Assembly: GCF_947497275.1 (NCBI RefSeq)
Contig: NZ_CANMFS010000008.1
Coordinates: 1-64,000, forward strand
DNA length: 64,000 bases
Direction of reading: 5' to 3'
Origin: an uncultured Sulfitobacter sp.
GTDB lineage: Bacteria; Pseudomonadota; Alphaproteobacteria; Rhodobacterales; Rhodobacteraceae
The translations under genes and the position numbers were made by a program. Positions within the stretch are counted from its first letter, which is position 1. Every line of letters starts with the position of its first letter. The notes below the pieces were generated by a model. That model saw nothing but the letters and a program-made list of their open reading frames with translations, was not told where the DNA came from and did no database searches. Of the stretch, positions 25,776 through 33,313 are shown in pieces.

Positions 25776-26504
25776 ATGGAATTAACGCACGATGATATTT
25801 TGGAAAACTACGCTGAGTTATTCGGAGTTGACGATGGTGCAACCGTAAAGCTAATTACTGACTCGATCAGTCAGCTTTATAAAGAGTGGAATATTTTCCT
25901 ATACTTTTTCTGTGGTCCACGGGAACGTGTGGATGTTTTGAACGAGTCTTCTGGTTCAACGGCTCGTACACTACAGTCGATGCTTTGGGATAGTGCTGTG
26001 ATGAAAGTACGCAAGCTAACAGATCCGGCAAAATCACGGTCAAATAAAAATTTAAGCATTGAGAATTTGGTGCGGATTGCTTTTGATCACTCCAAACTAG
26101 ACATCTCGGGCTCATATGAGACCACCATGGCGGAGGTTACGGATTGTCGCAAATATGCTGATAAATATTTAGTTCATCGCGACCTGGGTCACGCCTTGGG
26201 AAAGTCTGCCACATCAATAAATCGAAAATCTACTACACTAGCAATTAGGGCTATCGGTAGTTTTGTTAAGACTTTTCATATGGAAACTAGAGATACTCAA
26301 TATGCTCTGATGCCGATATCATTCGCAGCAGATGAGCAGCAATTTTTAATGCGCCTCCATCTAGGCAATCTTAAATCTAAAGAATTAGAAGCCGAACGAT
26401 ATGCTCGGGCAATTTCTGGTGAAAAAGTCGAAAAATTAGAATACAGATTGCCTGAGTGGATCCGAGATGACGAAAGTCGCCATCCACTATTTGACCTGGA
26501 CTAA
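25776..26504 (+). CDS. HEPN/AbiU2-like protein, AT-rich
   Basis: 242 residues, mainly helical. It resembles the AbiU2-type HEPN group: LNESSGSTARTLQSMLWDSA, MKVRKLTDPAKS and the Rx4-6H-like site KYADKYLVHRDLGHAL that in HEPN proteins forms the RNase centre. AbiU2-like proteins are found in phage-defence and stand-alone settings. The gene is strikingly AT-rich compared with both neighbours and uses codons rare in this genome (AAA, TTA, ATA, AAT), a clear sign of horizontal gain. ATG 25776 has AAGGGG ten bases upstream; GTG 25770 is an alternative. No partner (antitoxin or nucleotidyltransferase) is adjacent. Family call is moderate; nuclease function is inferred. Confidence 0.6.
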   Translation: MELTHDDILENYAELFGVDDGATVKLITDSISQLYKEWNIFLYFFCGPRERVDVLNESSGSTARTLQSMLWDSAVMKVRKLTDPAKSRSNKNLSIENLVRIAFDHSKLDISGSYETTMAEVTDCRKYADKYLVHRDLGHALGKSATSINRKSTTLAIRAIGSFVKTFHMETRDTQYALMPISFAADEQQFLMRLHLGNLKSKELEAERYARAISGEKVEKLEYRLPEWIRDDESRHPLFDLD

Positions 26505-26518
26505 GTATATATCTGCTT

Positions 26519-26539
26519 TGCCAAATCTCCGATTTGGCA
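26519..26539. terminator. Perfect 9-bp hairpin after the HEPN-like gene
   Basis: TGCCAAATC, loop TCC, GATTTGGCA. It lies 15 bases after the stop and may end transcription of the AT-rich gene, though no T run follows. It directly abuts the larger inverted repeat at 26540-26596. Confidence 0.55.
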
Positions 26540-26596
26540 GCGCCCGAACCGCCCCCACGGGGCGGGCGCTTCGCACCAGCCCCTCGGTTCGGGCGC
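26540..26596. repeat. 57-base intergenic stem-loop with 12-bp perfect arms
   Basis: GCGCCCGAACCG (26540-26551) pairs perfectly with CGGTTCGGGCGC (26585-26596). Inside, CCGCCCC CAC GGGGCGG can form a competing 7-bp hairpin. The GC-rich nested form looks like a REP/BIME-type dispersed element rather than a terminator. Only one copy is in the window, so its repeat nature is not shown here. Confidence 0.6.
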
Positions 26597-26660
26597 GGTG
26601 CTCCATATTGAACGGCGCGGCAGACAGGCTATCTTATCAAGTACCCCATTAGAGGCCCCC

Positions 26661-26891
26661 ATGCTCCACTTCGCCTTCGCCATCTACTCCATCGCCTTCA
26701 GCGTCCTTTCCGGTTCGCTGGCCGTCGCCGTGATCGTCGCGGGGTATTTCTCGTGGCTCACGATGATCGGCGCCATGATCGCGGGGGCGCTCGTCTCCCT
26801 CCCGGCCACCTATGCCATTCTAAAACAAATGGACTGGTCCGAGCCGGATAAACGGCATGCGGCCAAGCCCGACAGATGGTACATCAGGTAA
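26661..26891 (+). CDS. Small two-helix membrane protein
   Basis: 76 residues from ATG 26661. Two membrane segments (about 3-27, AIYSIAFSVLSGSLAVAVIV, and 31-52, LTMIGAMIAGALVSLPATYA) are followed by a charged tail (KQMDWSEPDKRHAAKPDRW). I recall similar short proteins in Rhodobacteraceae that are sometimes mislabelled CTP synthetase. It is probably an inner-membrane protein of unknown role. It is on the same strand as, and 24 bases before, the PhnA-domain gene. Confidence 0.65.
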   Translation: MLHFAFAIYSIAFSVLSGSLAVAVIVAGYFSWLTMIGAMIAGALVSLPATYAILKQMDWSEPDKRHAAKPDRWYIR

Positions 26892-26915
26892 ACTTTCTCC
26901 TGATCCCGAGGCCCC

Positions 26916-27413
26916 ATGTCCTGTTCCCTTTGCACCACCGACGCACCGTTGGCCGAAATCCCCGTCCCTGGCGGCCCTGCAGACGCAACCGTCACCATCT
27001 GCGCCGCCTGCGCCGACCCCGACACACCCGCCGACCACTTCCGCCCGCTCGCCTCAACCATGTGGTCCGAGGACCCCGCCCTGCAAGTCTACGCCGCGCG
27101 CACACTCAAACGTCTCGACACCGACTGGTCCCGCGATCTGCTTGACCAGTTGTACCTCGATGACGAAACCCAAGCCTGGGCCGACAACGTCGCCGCCCCC
27201 ACCGGTCACAAGGACAGCAACGGCGTCCCGCTCAACCAAGGGGACACCGTCGTGCTGATCAAGGATCTCACCGTCAAGGGCGCGGGCTTCACCGCCAAGC
27301 GCGGCACCGCCGTGCACCGGATCTCCCTCGTCCCCGACAACGACGCCCACATCGAAGGCCGCGTCGAAGGACAGCGCATCGTGATCCTGACGGAGTTCGT
27401 CAAGAAGCGTTAA
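26916..27413 (+). CDS. PhnA domain protein
   Basis: 165 residues. An N-terminal zinc ribbon (Cys3, Cys6, Cys29, Cys32) is followed by a spacer and the C-terminal PhnA domain (about 100-165: NGVPLNQGDTVVLIKDLTVK, FTAKRGTAVHRISLVPDN, VEGQRIVILTEFVKK). The name comes from the E. coli phn region, but the protein is not required for phosphonate breakdown, and its real role is unknown. Its end overlaps the stop of the convergent DUF3072 gene by four bases. Confidence 0.92.
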   Translation: MSCSLCTTDAPLAEIPVPGGPADATVTICAACADPDTPADHFRPLASTMWSEDPALQVYAARTLKRLDTDWSRDLLDQLYLDDETQAWADNVAAPTGHKDSNGVPLNQGDTVVLIKDLTVKGAGFTAKRGTAVHRISLVPDNDAHIEGRVEGQRIVILTEFVKKR

Positions 27414-27613
27414 TGCCCGGCTTTTTCCTTCAGCGTCTCGATCCTCTCCGACGCGTCGGCCTTCGTCAGACCGTCGTCGAACTCTTCACCCGTCTCCTCG
27501 CACAGCGTCTTGAGGTAACTCGCCTGCGCGCCGGTCATCGGCTCGTCGCCGGTCACCCAATCGTCGGGGTCCTTGACGGCGTTTCCGGTCGGGTCTGTTT
27601 TCGGATTGTCCAT
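27410..27613 (-). CDS. DUF3072 domain protein
   Basis: 67 residues, acidic, with the DUF3072 core MTGAQASYLKTLCEETGEEF, then LTKADASERIETL, a helix-turn-helix-like two-helix shape also seen in SAP-type repeats. ATG 27613 has GGAGAAT upstream. It is convergent with the PhnA gene (overlapping stops) and divergent from the BKACE gene. Function unknown; cytoplasmic. Confidence 0.85.
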   Translation of the reverse strand: MDNPKTDPTGNAVKDPDDWVTGDEPMTGAQASYLKTLCEETGEEFDDGLTKADASERIETLKEKAGH

Positions 27614-27677
27614 GATATTCTCCTTTTGTTCACATCCCAATGCGCCAGCGCCCCGATGGTTCCCGTCTGCACGGGCG

Positions 27678-27696
27678 GTGTACAGGTGGTGTACAC
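27678..27696. promoter_or_regulatory. Tandem GGTGTACA operator candidate
   Basis: GGTGTACA occurs twice (27678-27685 and 27689-27696) with an 11-base period, that is on one face of the DNA. Each copy contains the palindrome TGTACA. The site lies in the 119-base gap between the divergent DUF3072 and BKACE starts, 37 bases before the latter. A GntR- or TetR-type regulator could bind; none is encoded nearby. Confidence 0.45.
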
Positions 27697-27732
27697 TGTG
27701 TGACACTGCCGCAAACAACTCCGAGGCCCCTC

Positions 27733-28560
27733 ATGACCCCCTGTATTCTCTGCGTCGCCATCACCGGATCCGTCCCCACCAAGGCGGCCAATCCCGCCGT
27801 CCCAGTCAGCATCGCAGAGCAGATTGAAAGCACCCATGAGGCCTATGAAGCCGGTGCCGCCATCTGCCACGCCCATGTGCGCAACGCTGACGAAACGCCG
27901 TCCTCCGACCCCGAGAAATTCGCGCAGTTGCAAGAGGGGGTGAAGAAGCACTGCCCTGATATGATTATACAATTCTCCACCGGCGGACGCTCCGGCGCGG
28001 GGCACGAACGCGGCGGGATGCTGTCCCTGCGCCCCGATATGGCCAGCCTCTCGGTCGGGTCCAACAACTTCCCCACCCGCGTCTACGAGAACCCGCCGGA
28101 ACTGGTCGACTGGCTCGCCTCCGAGATGGTGAAATACGAGGTGAAGCCCGAGATCGAGGCCTTTGACCTCAGCCACATTCACAAAGCCGCCGAAATGAAC
28201 CGCGATGGCCGCATCCCCGGCCAACTCTACATCCAATTCGTCATGGGCGTGAAAAACGCCATGCCCGCAGACCGAGAAACCTTTGATTTCTATATTAAAA
28301 CGGTCAAGCGTCTGGCGCCTGATGCGCTGTGGTGTGCCGCCGGAGTCGGCCCGAACCAGATCGTTTTGAATGACTGGGCCATCGCCGCAGGTGGCCACGC
28401 CCGTGCCGGTCTTGAGGATAACGTCCGACTCGACCGCGACACACTGGCGCCGTCGAACGCGGCTCTGATCAGGCGGGCGGCGGATCTGTGCGACAAGTAC
28501 GAGCGCCCGGTAGCGACACCCGGCGAGGCCCGCAAGATGCTGACGCTGCGCCCCGCCTAG
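27733..28560 (+). CDS. BKACE family beta-keto acid cleavage enzyme (DUF849)
   Basis: 275 residues. BKACE enzymes condense a beta-keto acid with acetyl-CoA and split it into acetoacetate and a new CoA ester; the first known case is 3-keto-5-aminohexanoate cleavage in lysine fermentation. Zinc ligands His46 and His48 (AICHAHVRN) and the family motifs FSTGGRSGAGHERGGML, NFPTRVYENPPE, QFVMGVKNAMP and RAGLEDNVRL are present. ATG 27733 has GAGG upstream. It stands alone with a divergent promoter carrying tandem TGTACA boxes. The specific keto acid cannot be deduced; dehydrocarnitine or similar compounds are possible. Confidence 0.93.
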   Translation: MTPCILCVAITGSVPTKAANPAVPVSIAEQIESTHEAYEAGAAICHAHVRNADETPSSDPEKFAQLQEGVKKHCPDMIIQFSTGGRSGAGHERGGMLSLRPDMASLSVGSNNFPTRVYENPPELVDWLASEMVKYEVKPEIEAFDLSHIHKAAEMNRDGRIPGQLYIQFVMGVKNAMPADRETFDFYIKTVKRLAPDALWCAAGVGPNQIVLNDWAIAAGGHARAGLEDNVRLDRDTLAPSNAALIRRAADLCDKYERPVATPGEARKMLTLRPA

Positions 28561-29300
28561 ATCAAGCCACGCAGATCGAAGCTTTGCGCACCCCCGTCCA
28601 GCAACACAGAAAGACAATCCGCGCTGAACTGCCAGACCTCTTCAGTGTGTACCAGATGATGCGTCAAAAGCCCCACGGGCTCTGCCGTGTCACGGTCTCT
28701 TTGCCTTGCCAGAGTGCGCACAATTCCGTCGACCAGCGTTGACGGATCCACGAGACCTCGATCACCGCGCCAGAAGATCGGATCGATGTGGGTGTTGATC
28801 TGATACACTCCCTCCGCAGCCAATGCGCTCTGACGTTCCCCGAACGTCGACAGCCCGCGGTATCCAGCAGCGGCCAGCACCGGCGTAAACTCGGGCGCGA
28901 TCCGGTTCCACGGCGGTACAAATACCGGCAGCAGGTCGGTACCGAAAAGCGCTTTAAGCCGACTTAACCCATCGGTGATCTGCGCCTTGGCACGGGGCCT
29001 CGGATGCCCGAACTCCGATTTTTTCGCGCCCTGCGGCGCATTGTTTTCATGCCTCCAGCCATGCACCAGAGGTATCAGGCTGCTTTCCGCACGGACGTAG
29101 TCGGTCAGGCTCTGGTCGGCAAAATCGGGAATAACGGCGATGTGCGCGGGAACACCCATCCTTGCCGCCAACGCGCGCAACCGGTCGAGCGCCGCTGTCG
29201 GTGCGATCGTGTCGTCATCGCGCCACCAGATTGCGGGACTGCGGCCCGCGCGTCGCCATTGGAGCAGTTCATTTTCCACCGGGGACCAATCAATCCGCAT
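28557..29300 (-). CDS. NodB-type polysaccharide deacetylase family protein
   Basis: 247 residues, cytoplasmic (no signal). A divergent NodB fold with the metal site RDDD at 27-30 and HGWRH at 80-84 (His80, His84), and the later VFVPPWNRIAPEF motif. These enzymes remove N-acetyl groups from sugars; the lack of an export signal suggests an intracellular substrate such as a lipid- or nucleotide-linked sugar. It is the last gene of a seven-gene minus-strand operon and overlaps the preceding glycosyltransferase by 11 bases. ATG 29300 is chosen for homology (the frame opens at 29354). Confidence 0.85.
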   Translation of the reverse strand: MRIDWSPVENELLQWRRAGRSPAIWWRDDDTIAPTAALDRLRALAARMGVPAHIAVIPDFADQSLTDYVRAESSLIPLVHGWRHENNAPQGAKKSEFGHPRPRAKAQITDGLSRLKALFGTDLLPVFVPPWNRIAPEFTPVLAAAGYRGLSTFGERQSALAAEGVYQINTHIDPIFWRGDRGLVDPSTLVDGIVRTLARQRDRDTAEPVGLLTHHLVHTEEVWQFSADCLSVLLDGGAQSFDLRGLI

Positions 29301-30432
29301 TGCGCGCCTCTGCCAATTCGCTGGCGATCTGCACCGTCTGCATTGCGCCGTCAAATCCAGTAGGTGGCGGAGCCCGTCGGGGCGCGTTCATCACACGGGC
29401 AAGAGCTTCGAACAGGCTTTGCGGTGTCAGATCCGCCCGTTTAAGGCTTTCGATGCTGTCGCGCCCGGCAAGGGCGCGAGCCCGCAGACCCTGTTCAACT
29501 TCGTTGCCTTCATCGAATGGGACGAACACCGCGGGTGTGCCGGCCTGAAGCACATCGAGCGCGGTATTGTATCCGCACAGCGACACGGAGGCTGCCGCAG
29601 ACACCAGCATCTGGCGAAAATTCGGATCCGCCGGCGTGATGGTTACGTTCGGCGGTGCGACGGCTTGCAGTTGCGCGATCCGCGCGTGCGGGTCGGCACC
29701 GCCGACCAACAAACGCCAGTGCCGATGCGGCATGAGCGCCGCCGCAACGACCGCCGCATCGTACACATGTCCGCCCACATCGCCGCCGCCCGCGCTTACC
29801 AGGATTTCGTCTTTGCCAAGCAGCGCGGGATGCGCGCCGACCGCAGGCGGTGCGACAAAGCCGGTGTAGCGCAGTTTTTTGCGCAGCGTGTCTGACACCG
29901 GCCAACTGGTCTCAAGCGGGGTGAGCGTCGGATCCGAATGGACAAGAACCGCCGTGTAATAGCGTTGCACCATCTCGTCTGCAAACGCGGCTTTGCGCGG
30001 CTTCGATGGTGGCGCGAGTATGTCGCGGATCGACGCACAGACCACGGGCGCAGGTCTCAGCTCTCGTGCCGCATCGAGAAGCGCGCCGAATTCATCGCGC
30101 AATATCCTGCGGCCGAACGGAAACAGCTCGGTCACAAGGAGGTCGGGATGTCGCGTCGTGAGCTCGGCAACCAGAGCCGCCGCGCGGGCGGCAAGATAAT
30201 CCGGCCCGGCGGGGCCCGTCGCCGTCAGCAGCCGCGCAAAATCTATTCCGTCAGAGCGGACCGGCGCCAGTTGCACGATCTCGACGTCCCCCTTGTCAAG
30301 CAGCGGCGCGGGCATCCCGCCGCTGATCACACACACGTCGTGTCCGCGTGCGGTGAACGCGCGCGCCAGCGTCAATGCGCGGGCCAGATGGCCGGTGCCA
30401 AGCAGATGGGTTACGACGATCATGACCTTCAT
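29290..30432 (-). CDS. GT-B glycosyltransferase (MurG-like)
   Basis: 380 residues. The N-terminal glycine-rich loop (THLLGTGHLARALTLARAFTA) and the C-terminal donor-binding part (SLCGYNTALDVLQAGTPAVF, VPFDEGNEVEQGLRARAL) are typical of MurG/GT28-like enzymes that use UDP-sugars. It overlaps the histidine phosphatase gene by four bases and the deacetylase by 11, so it is translated as part of the operon. It shares this layout with the product of 33314-34519, which suggests two related transfer steps. Acceptor unknown. Confidence 0.87.
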   Translation of the reverse strand: MKVMIVVTHLLGTGHLARALTLARAFTARGHDVCVISGGMPAPLLDKGDVEIVQLAPVRSDGIDFARLLTATGPAGPDYLAARAAALVAELTTRHPDLLVTELFPFGRRILRDEFGALLDAARELRPAPVVCASIRDILAPPSKPRKAAFADEMVQRYYTAVLVHSDPTLTPLETSWPVSDTLRKKLRYTGFVAPPAVGAHPALLGKDEILVSAGGGDVGGHVYDAAVVAAALMPHRHWRLLVGGADPHARIAQLQAVAPPNVTITPADPNFRQMLVSAAASVSLCGYNTALDVLQAGTPAVFVPFDEGNEVEQGLRARALAGRDSIESLKRADLTPQSLFEALARVMNAPRRAPPPTGFDGAMQTVQIASELAEARNAD

Positions 30433-31013
30433 GGCGCGCGCTGCTCCAGTCTCACAGGGTCTTTCAGGGCAGACCAGTGATCGCCGTCGATTGCAAGAAT
30501 GAACAACCGGTTGCGTTTGATCGCGAAAGGCGCGGCGCCGTCAAAGTTCCACCCAGACGCATGGGCCAGCAGCACCCGCATGACACCGATATGGCAGACC
30601 GCAACGGTGTCGCGGCGCAAGGCCTGCGCCCATGGCACGACGCGGTCGCGGACGGCCTGTGGCGGCTCGCCATTCGGTGGCGTATAGTTCCAACCCCAAT
30701 CCTCGATGTCTCGGTGGTCGCAGGCAGGATCAGCCCGGACGGCGCGGGCCTCCCGACCCTCCCAATCGCCCCAGTGCATCTCCATCAGGGCCGGTTCAGG
30801 GCGCGGAGCCATCGATCCGACCAGCGTCGCCGTTTCAATGGCACGGATCAGCGGGCTGGCGCACAAGTCCGCTGTGTCCCAAGGTGCGGGGAGCTTCCGT
30901 GCGGCCAATTCCGCGCGCGCGGCATCGTCAAGCGGGATGTCGCTGCGCCCCTGAATACGGCCCGCACGGTTCCATGTGGTATGGCCGTGGCGCAAAAGGG
31001 CAAGGCGGATCAT
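30429..31013 (-). CDS. Histidine phosphatase family protein
   Basis: 194 residues with the phosphoglycerate-mutase-like core: RHG at 8-10 (LALLRHGHTTWNRAGRIQGR), the second Arg in SPLIRAIETA, EMHWGDWEGRE and the second catalytic His in VCHIGVMRVLL. Such enzymes remove phosphate from sugars, nucleotides or proteins through a phosphohistidine. Its place between glycosyltransferases, with four-base overlaps on both sides, implies a dedicated step on a sugar phosphate or phosphorylated glycan. ATG 31013 overlaps the stop of the upstream gene (ATGA); the frame continues upstream only as a shadow. Confidence 0.92.
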   Translation of the reverse strand: MIRLALLRHGHTTWNRAGRIQGRSDIPLDDAARAELAARKLPAPWDTADLCASPLIRAIETATLVGSMAPRPEPALMEMHWGDWEGREARAVRADPACDHRDIEDWGWNYTPPNGEPPQAVRDRVVPWAQALRRDTVAVCHIGVMRVLLAHASGWNFDGAAPFAIKRNRLFILAIDGDHWSALKDPVRLEQRAP

Positions 31014-32074
31014 AGCGCGACGCCTGCATGCGACAAGCCGTCGCGCAAGGTGCGTGCCGCAGCGGGCAGTAGGTGATTGGCGGCGATATGGGCGCGGATC
31101 CGGTCGGACGGTGGTGGGGTATCCAGCGTTGCCCGCACGAGGTGCGCAAGCCCCCGAGGGCCGTCCTCGACCGCCGGATAATCGCGCGGGAAAAGAACGT
31201 CGCGTACACCCGGCCGGTCTTGCGCGATCACCGGCAGACCGTGGGCCTGCGCCTCCAGATATGTCATCCCGAACGCCTCGTCGACGCCCGGCCACAAGAG
31301 CGCGCCGGCGCGACCGTAAGCATCGGCGAGCCCAGCGGCGTCCAGCTCCCCCAGAAAGCGAACGCGCTCTGCGAAAGGGGCCATCGCTGCGGCAACCGCC
31401 GCGCTTTGCGGTCCGTCGCCCGCGATCTCCAGATACCAGTCGCCGGGCACTTGCGCCAGCGTCTGCGCGATCAGCCGGTACGACGCCATCTTTGCACCTG
31501 CGCGCATCATCGCCACGCTGAGCAAGCCGCTGCCGCTGCCGACTGCTTGCGGGGGCAGATCGGTCCTGTCTAGAAACGGTGGCAAATGGACCAGTCGCTG
31601 CGCGGGTGGCGCGTAGGCGCGCAGAGCCGCGCCGTCGTGTTCCGTCAGATAAAAGATCACATCGGCGGCATCGCAGGCCGCCTCCGCCGCCCGCGCGAAA
31701 CGGTCCCATGGGCCGTCAAGCCGCTTGCGCGCCCGCGTCGCCTCGACGAGCAGGTAGGGAATCCCGAGCGACCGTGCGACCGTCGGACCAATCAGGTCGG
31801 GCGCCTTGTAATAGTTGTGATAGGTGATCCACGCCCGCCATTCCGCGCGCGCGCCTTTTGCGATAATGCCAGGGATCAGCGCGTCGGCCTCCGCGATCAG
31901 CGCCGCCTGAATACGGGCCTCGCCGACCGCATCGCGGCTGCGCAGCTGTGCGGCAATCGTGACCTGCGCGCCGCCCATCTGCAACGCTGCTACCAGCCCC
32001 CGCGCCATCGCGCGATCACCGGACGGAACCGTATGGTCCGGTGGCTTCAACGGTGCGTAGAAGGCGAGGGGCAT
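31010..32074 (-). CDS. GT4-type glycosyltransferase
   Basis: 354 residues, GT-B fold. The N-terminus (FYAPLKPPDHTVPSGDRAMARGL) is shared with a group of proteobacterial GT4 enzymes; the C-terminal donor site reads WYLEIAGDGPQSAAVA, RVRFLGELDAAGLADAYGRA and DEAFGMTYLEAQAHGLPVIA (the EAFGMTYLEA box of GT4). ATG 32074 overlaps the preceding stop (TGATG). It is probably one of the consecutive chain-building steps encoded by this operon. Donor and acceptor are unknown. Confidence 0.9.
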   Translation of the reverse strand: MPLAFYAPLKPPDHTVPSGDRAMARGLVAALQMGGAQVTIAAQLRSRDAVGEARIQAALIAEADALIPGIIAKGARAEWRAWITYHNYYKAPDLIGPTVARSLGIPYLLVEATRARKRLDGPWDRFARAAEAACDAADVIFYLTEHDGAALRAYAPPAQRLVHLPPFLDRTDLPPQAVGSGSGLLSVAMMRAGAKMASYRLIAQTLAQVPGDWYLEIAGDGPQSAAVAAAMAPFAERVRFLGELDAAGLADAYGRAGALLWPGVDEAFGMTYLEAQAHGLPVIAQDRPGVRDVLFPRDYPAVEDGPRGLAHLVRATLDTPPPSDRIRAHIAANHLLPAAARTLRDGLSHAGVAL

Positions 32075-33312
32075 CAAGTGCCCGACAGGACGCCGCGCAG
32101 GCGTTGCGCCAGATGCGCGATACCCGGCGGCATTGTAAAATCGGCATGCAACCGCGCGTGCGCCGCTTCGGCGAGACGCGGGCCCAATACGGGGTCGCGC
32201 GCGACGCGGACCATCTGTGCCGCGAAATCTTCCGCCCGGTCCGCGCTCAGCAGGCCATGAACCTCATCGGTGATGAACTCGGGTATTGCCGACACCGGCG
32301 TCGACAGGATCGGTAGTTTCTGGCTTGCCGCTTCCATCAGCACATTAGGCAGCCCGTCACGGTCTCCGTCCGCTGCGATGCGCGCGGGAAGTACGAAAAG
32401 ATCCGCCGCGCGCATCGCGGCGATCACATCCGGCTGGTCGCAGGCGCCGCGCCAGGTGATGCGGTCCGCCACTCCGGCGGCGCGCGCACGGGCGCGCAGC
32501 GGCGCGTCCAATTCGCCACCGCCGATATGGGTCCAGTGCCAGTCCAGATCGCGGGGCAGCAAGGCAAGCGCGTCGATCAGCGTATCGAAACCCTTCTTTT
32601 CCACCAGCCGCCCCACTGACATCATATGCAATGGCATCGTGGGGTCTCGGGGTGGCCGCTCCGGTGCTGCGGGAAAGCGCGACAGGTCAAGACCGTGATA
32701 CACCAGATCCACACGCCCCGGCGTGTCGGCAAGGCTTTGCAAATGGCGCGCGCCGGATGCGGTGCAGGTTGCGCCAAAGGCCGCGCCGTAGCTCTGCGCC
32801 GACAGCTTCTCGCGCAATTCCCATTCAGGCGATGTCCAGATGTCCTTGGCGTGGGCGGAAAAGCTCCACGGCACCCCGCGCAGGATCGCGGCATAGCGCG
32901 CCACCGACGAGGGCGTGTGCAGAAAATGCGCGTAAAGTGCGCGCAACCCATCGCCCGCCTCATGGGCCAGCACGCAGGCCTGCCCCCAACGCCGGCGGCG
33001 GTTGGCCGTATCGTCGCGGGCAAGGTCGCGGGCATAGACATCGGCGGCGGCGTCGAAACCGGGCAGGGTGCAGGCCGCGCCCATCGCCTCATGCACACGG
33101 CGCGGCTCAAGGTGCAGGTACTCCGGAAGGTACCGCACCCGTGCCTGCAACCGATCATGCAGCGGATGCGTCTTGGCATCCGTCGGGTGGCGCAAAGACC
33201 ACAGATCAAAACGCAGGCCCGCGTCTTCAAGCGCAACGAGTTCCTGAGCGATGAAGGTCTCGGACAGCCGGGGCCAGCCTTTGACCACGACGGCGAGAGG
33301 CGTCGTCGTCAT
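32074..33312 (-). CDS. GT4-type glycosyltransferase
   Basis: 412 residues. The start (VVVKGWPRLSETFIAQELVALE) is the colanic-acid/WcaL-like GT4 signature. Further motifs are FSAHAKDIW, MSVGRLVEKKGFDTLIDALA, and PNVLMEAASQKLPILSTPVSAIPEFI in the donor domain. It lies between the GT at 33314 (one-base gap) and the next GT (overlap), in the same operon. WcaL-like enzymes act on exopolysaccharide repeat units. Function beyond family is not visible. Confidence 0.92.
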   Translation of the reverse strand: MTTTPLAVVVKGWPRLSETFIAQELVALEDAGLRFDLWSLRHPTDAKTHPLHDRLQARVRYLPEYLHLEPRRVHEAMGAACTLPGFDAAADVYARDLARDDTANRRRRWGQACVLAHEAGDGLRALYAHFLHTPSSVARYAAILRGVPWSFSAHAKDIWTSPEWELREKLSAQSYGAAFGATCTASGARHLQSLADTPGRVDLVYHGLDLSRFPAAPERPPRDPTMPLHMMSVGRLVEKKGFDTLIDALALLPRDLDWHWTHIGGGELDAPLRARARAAGVADRITWRGACDQPDVIAAMRAADLFVLPARIAADGDRDGLPNVLMEAASQKLPILSTPVSAIPEFITDEVHGLLSADRAEDFAAQMVRVARDPVLGPRLAEAAHARLHADFTMPPGIAHLAQRLRGVLSGT

Positions 33313-33313
33313 T

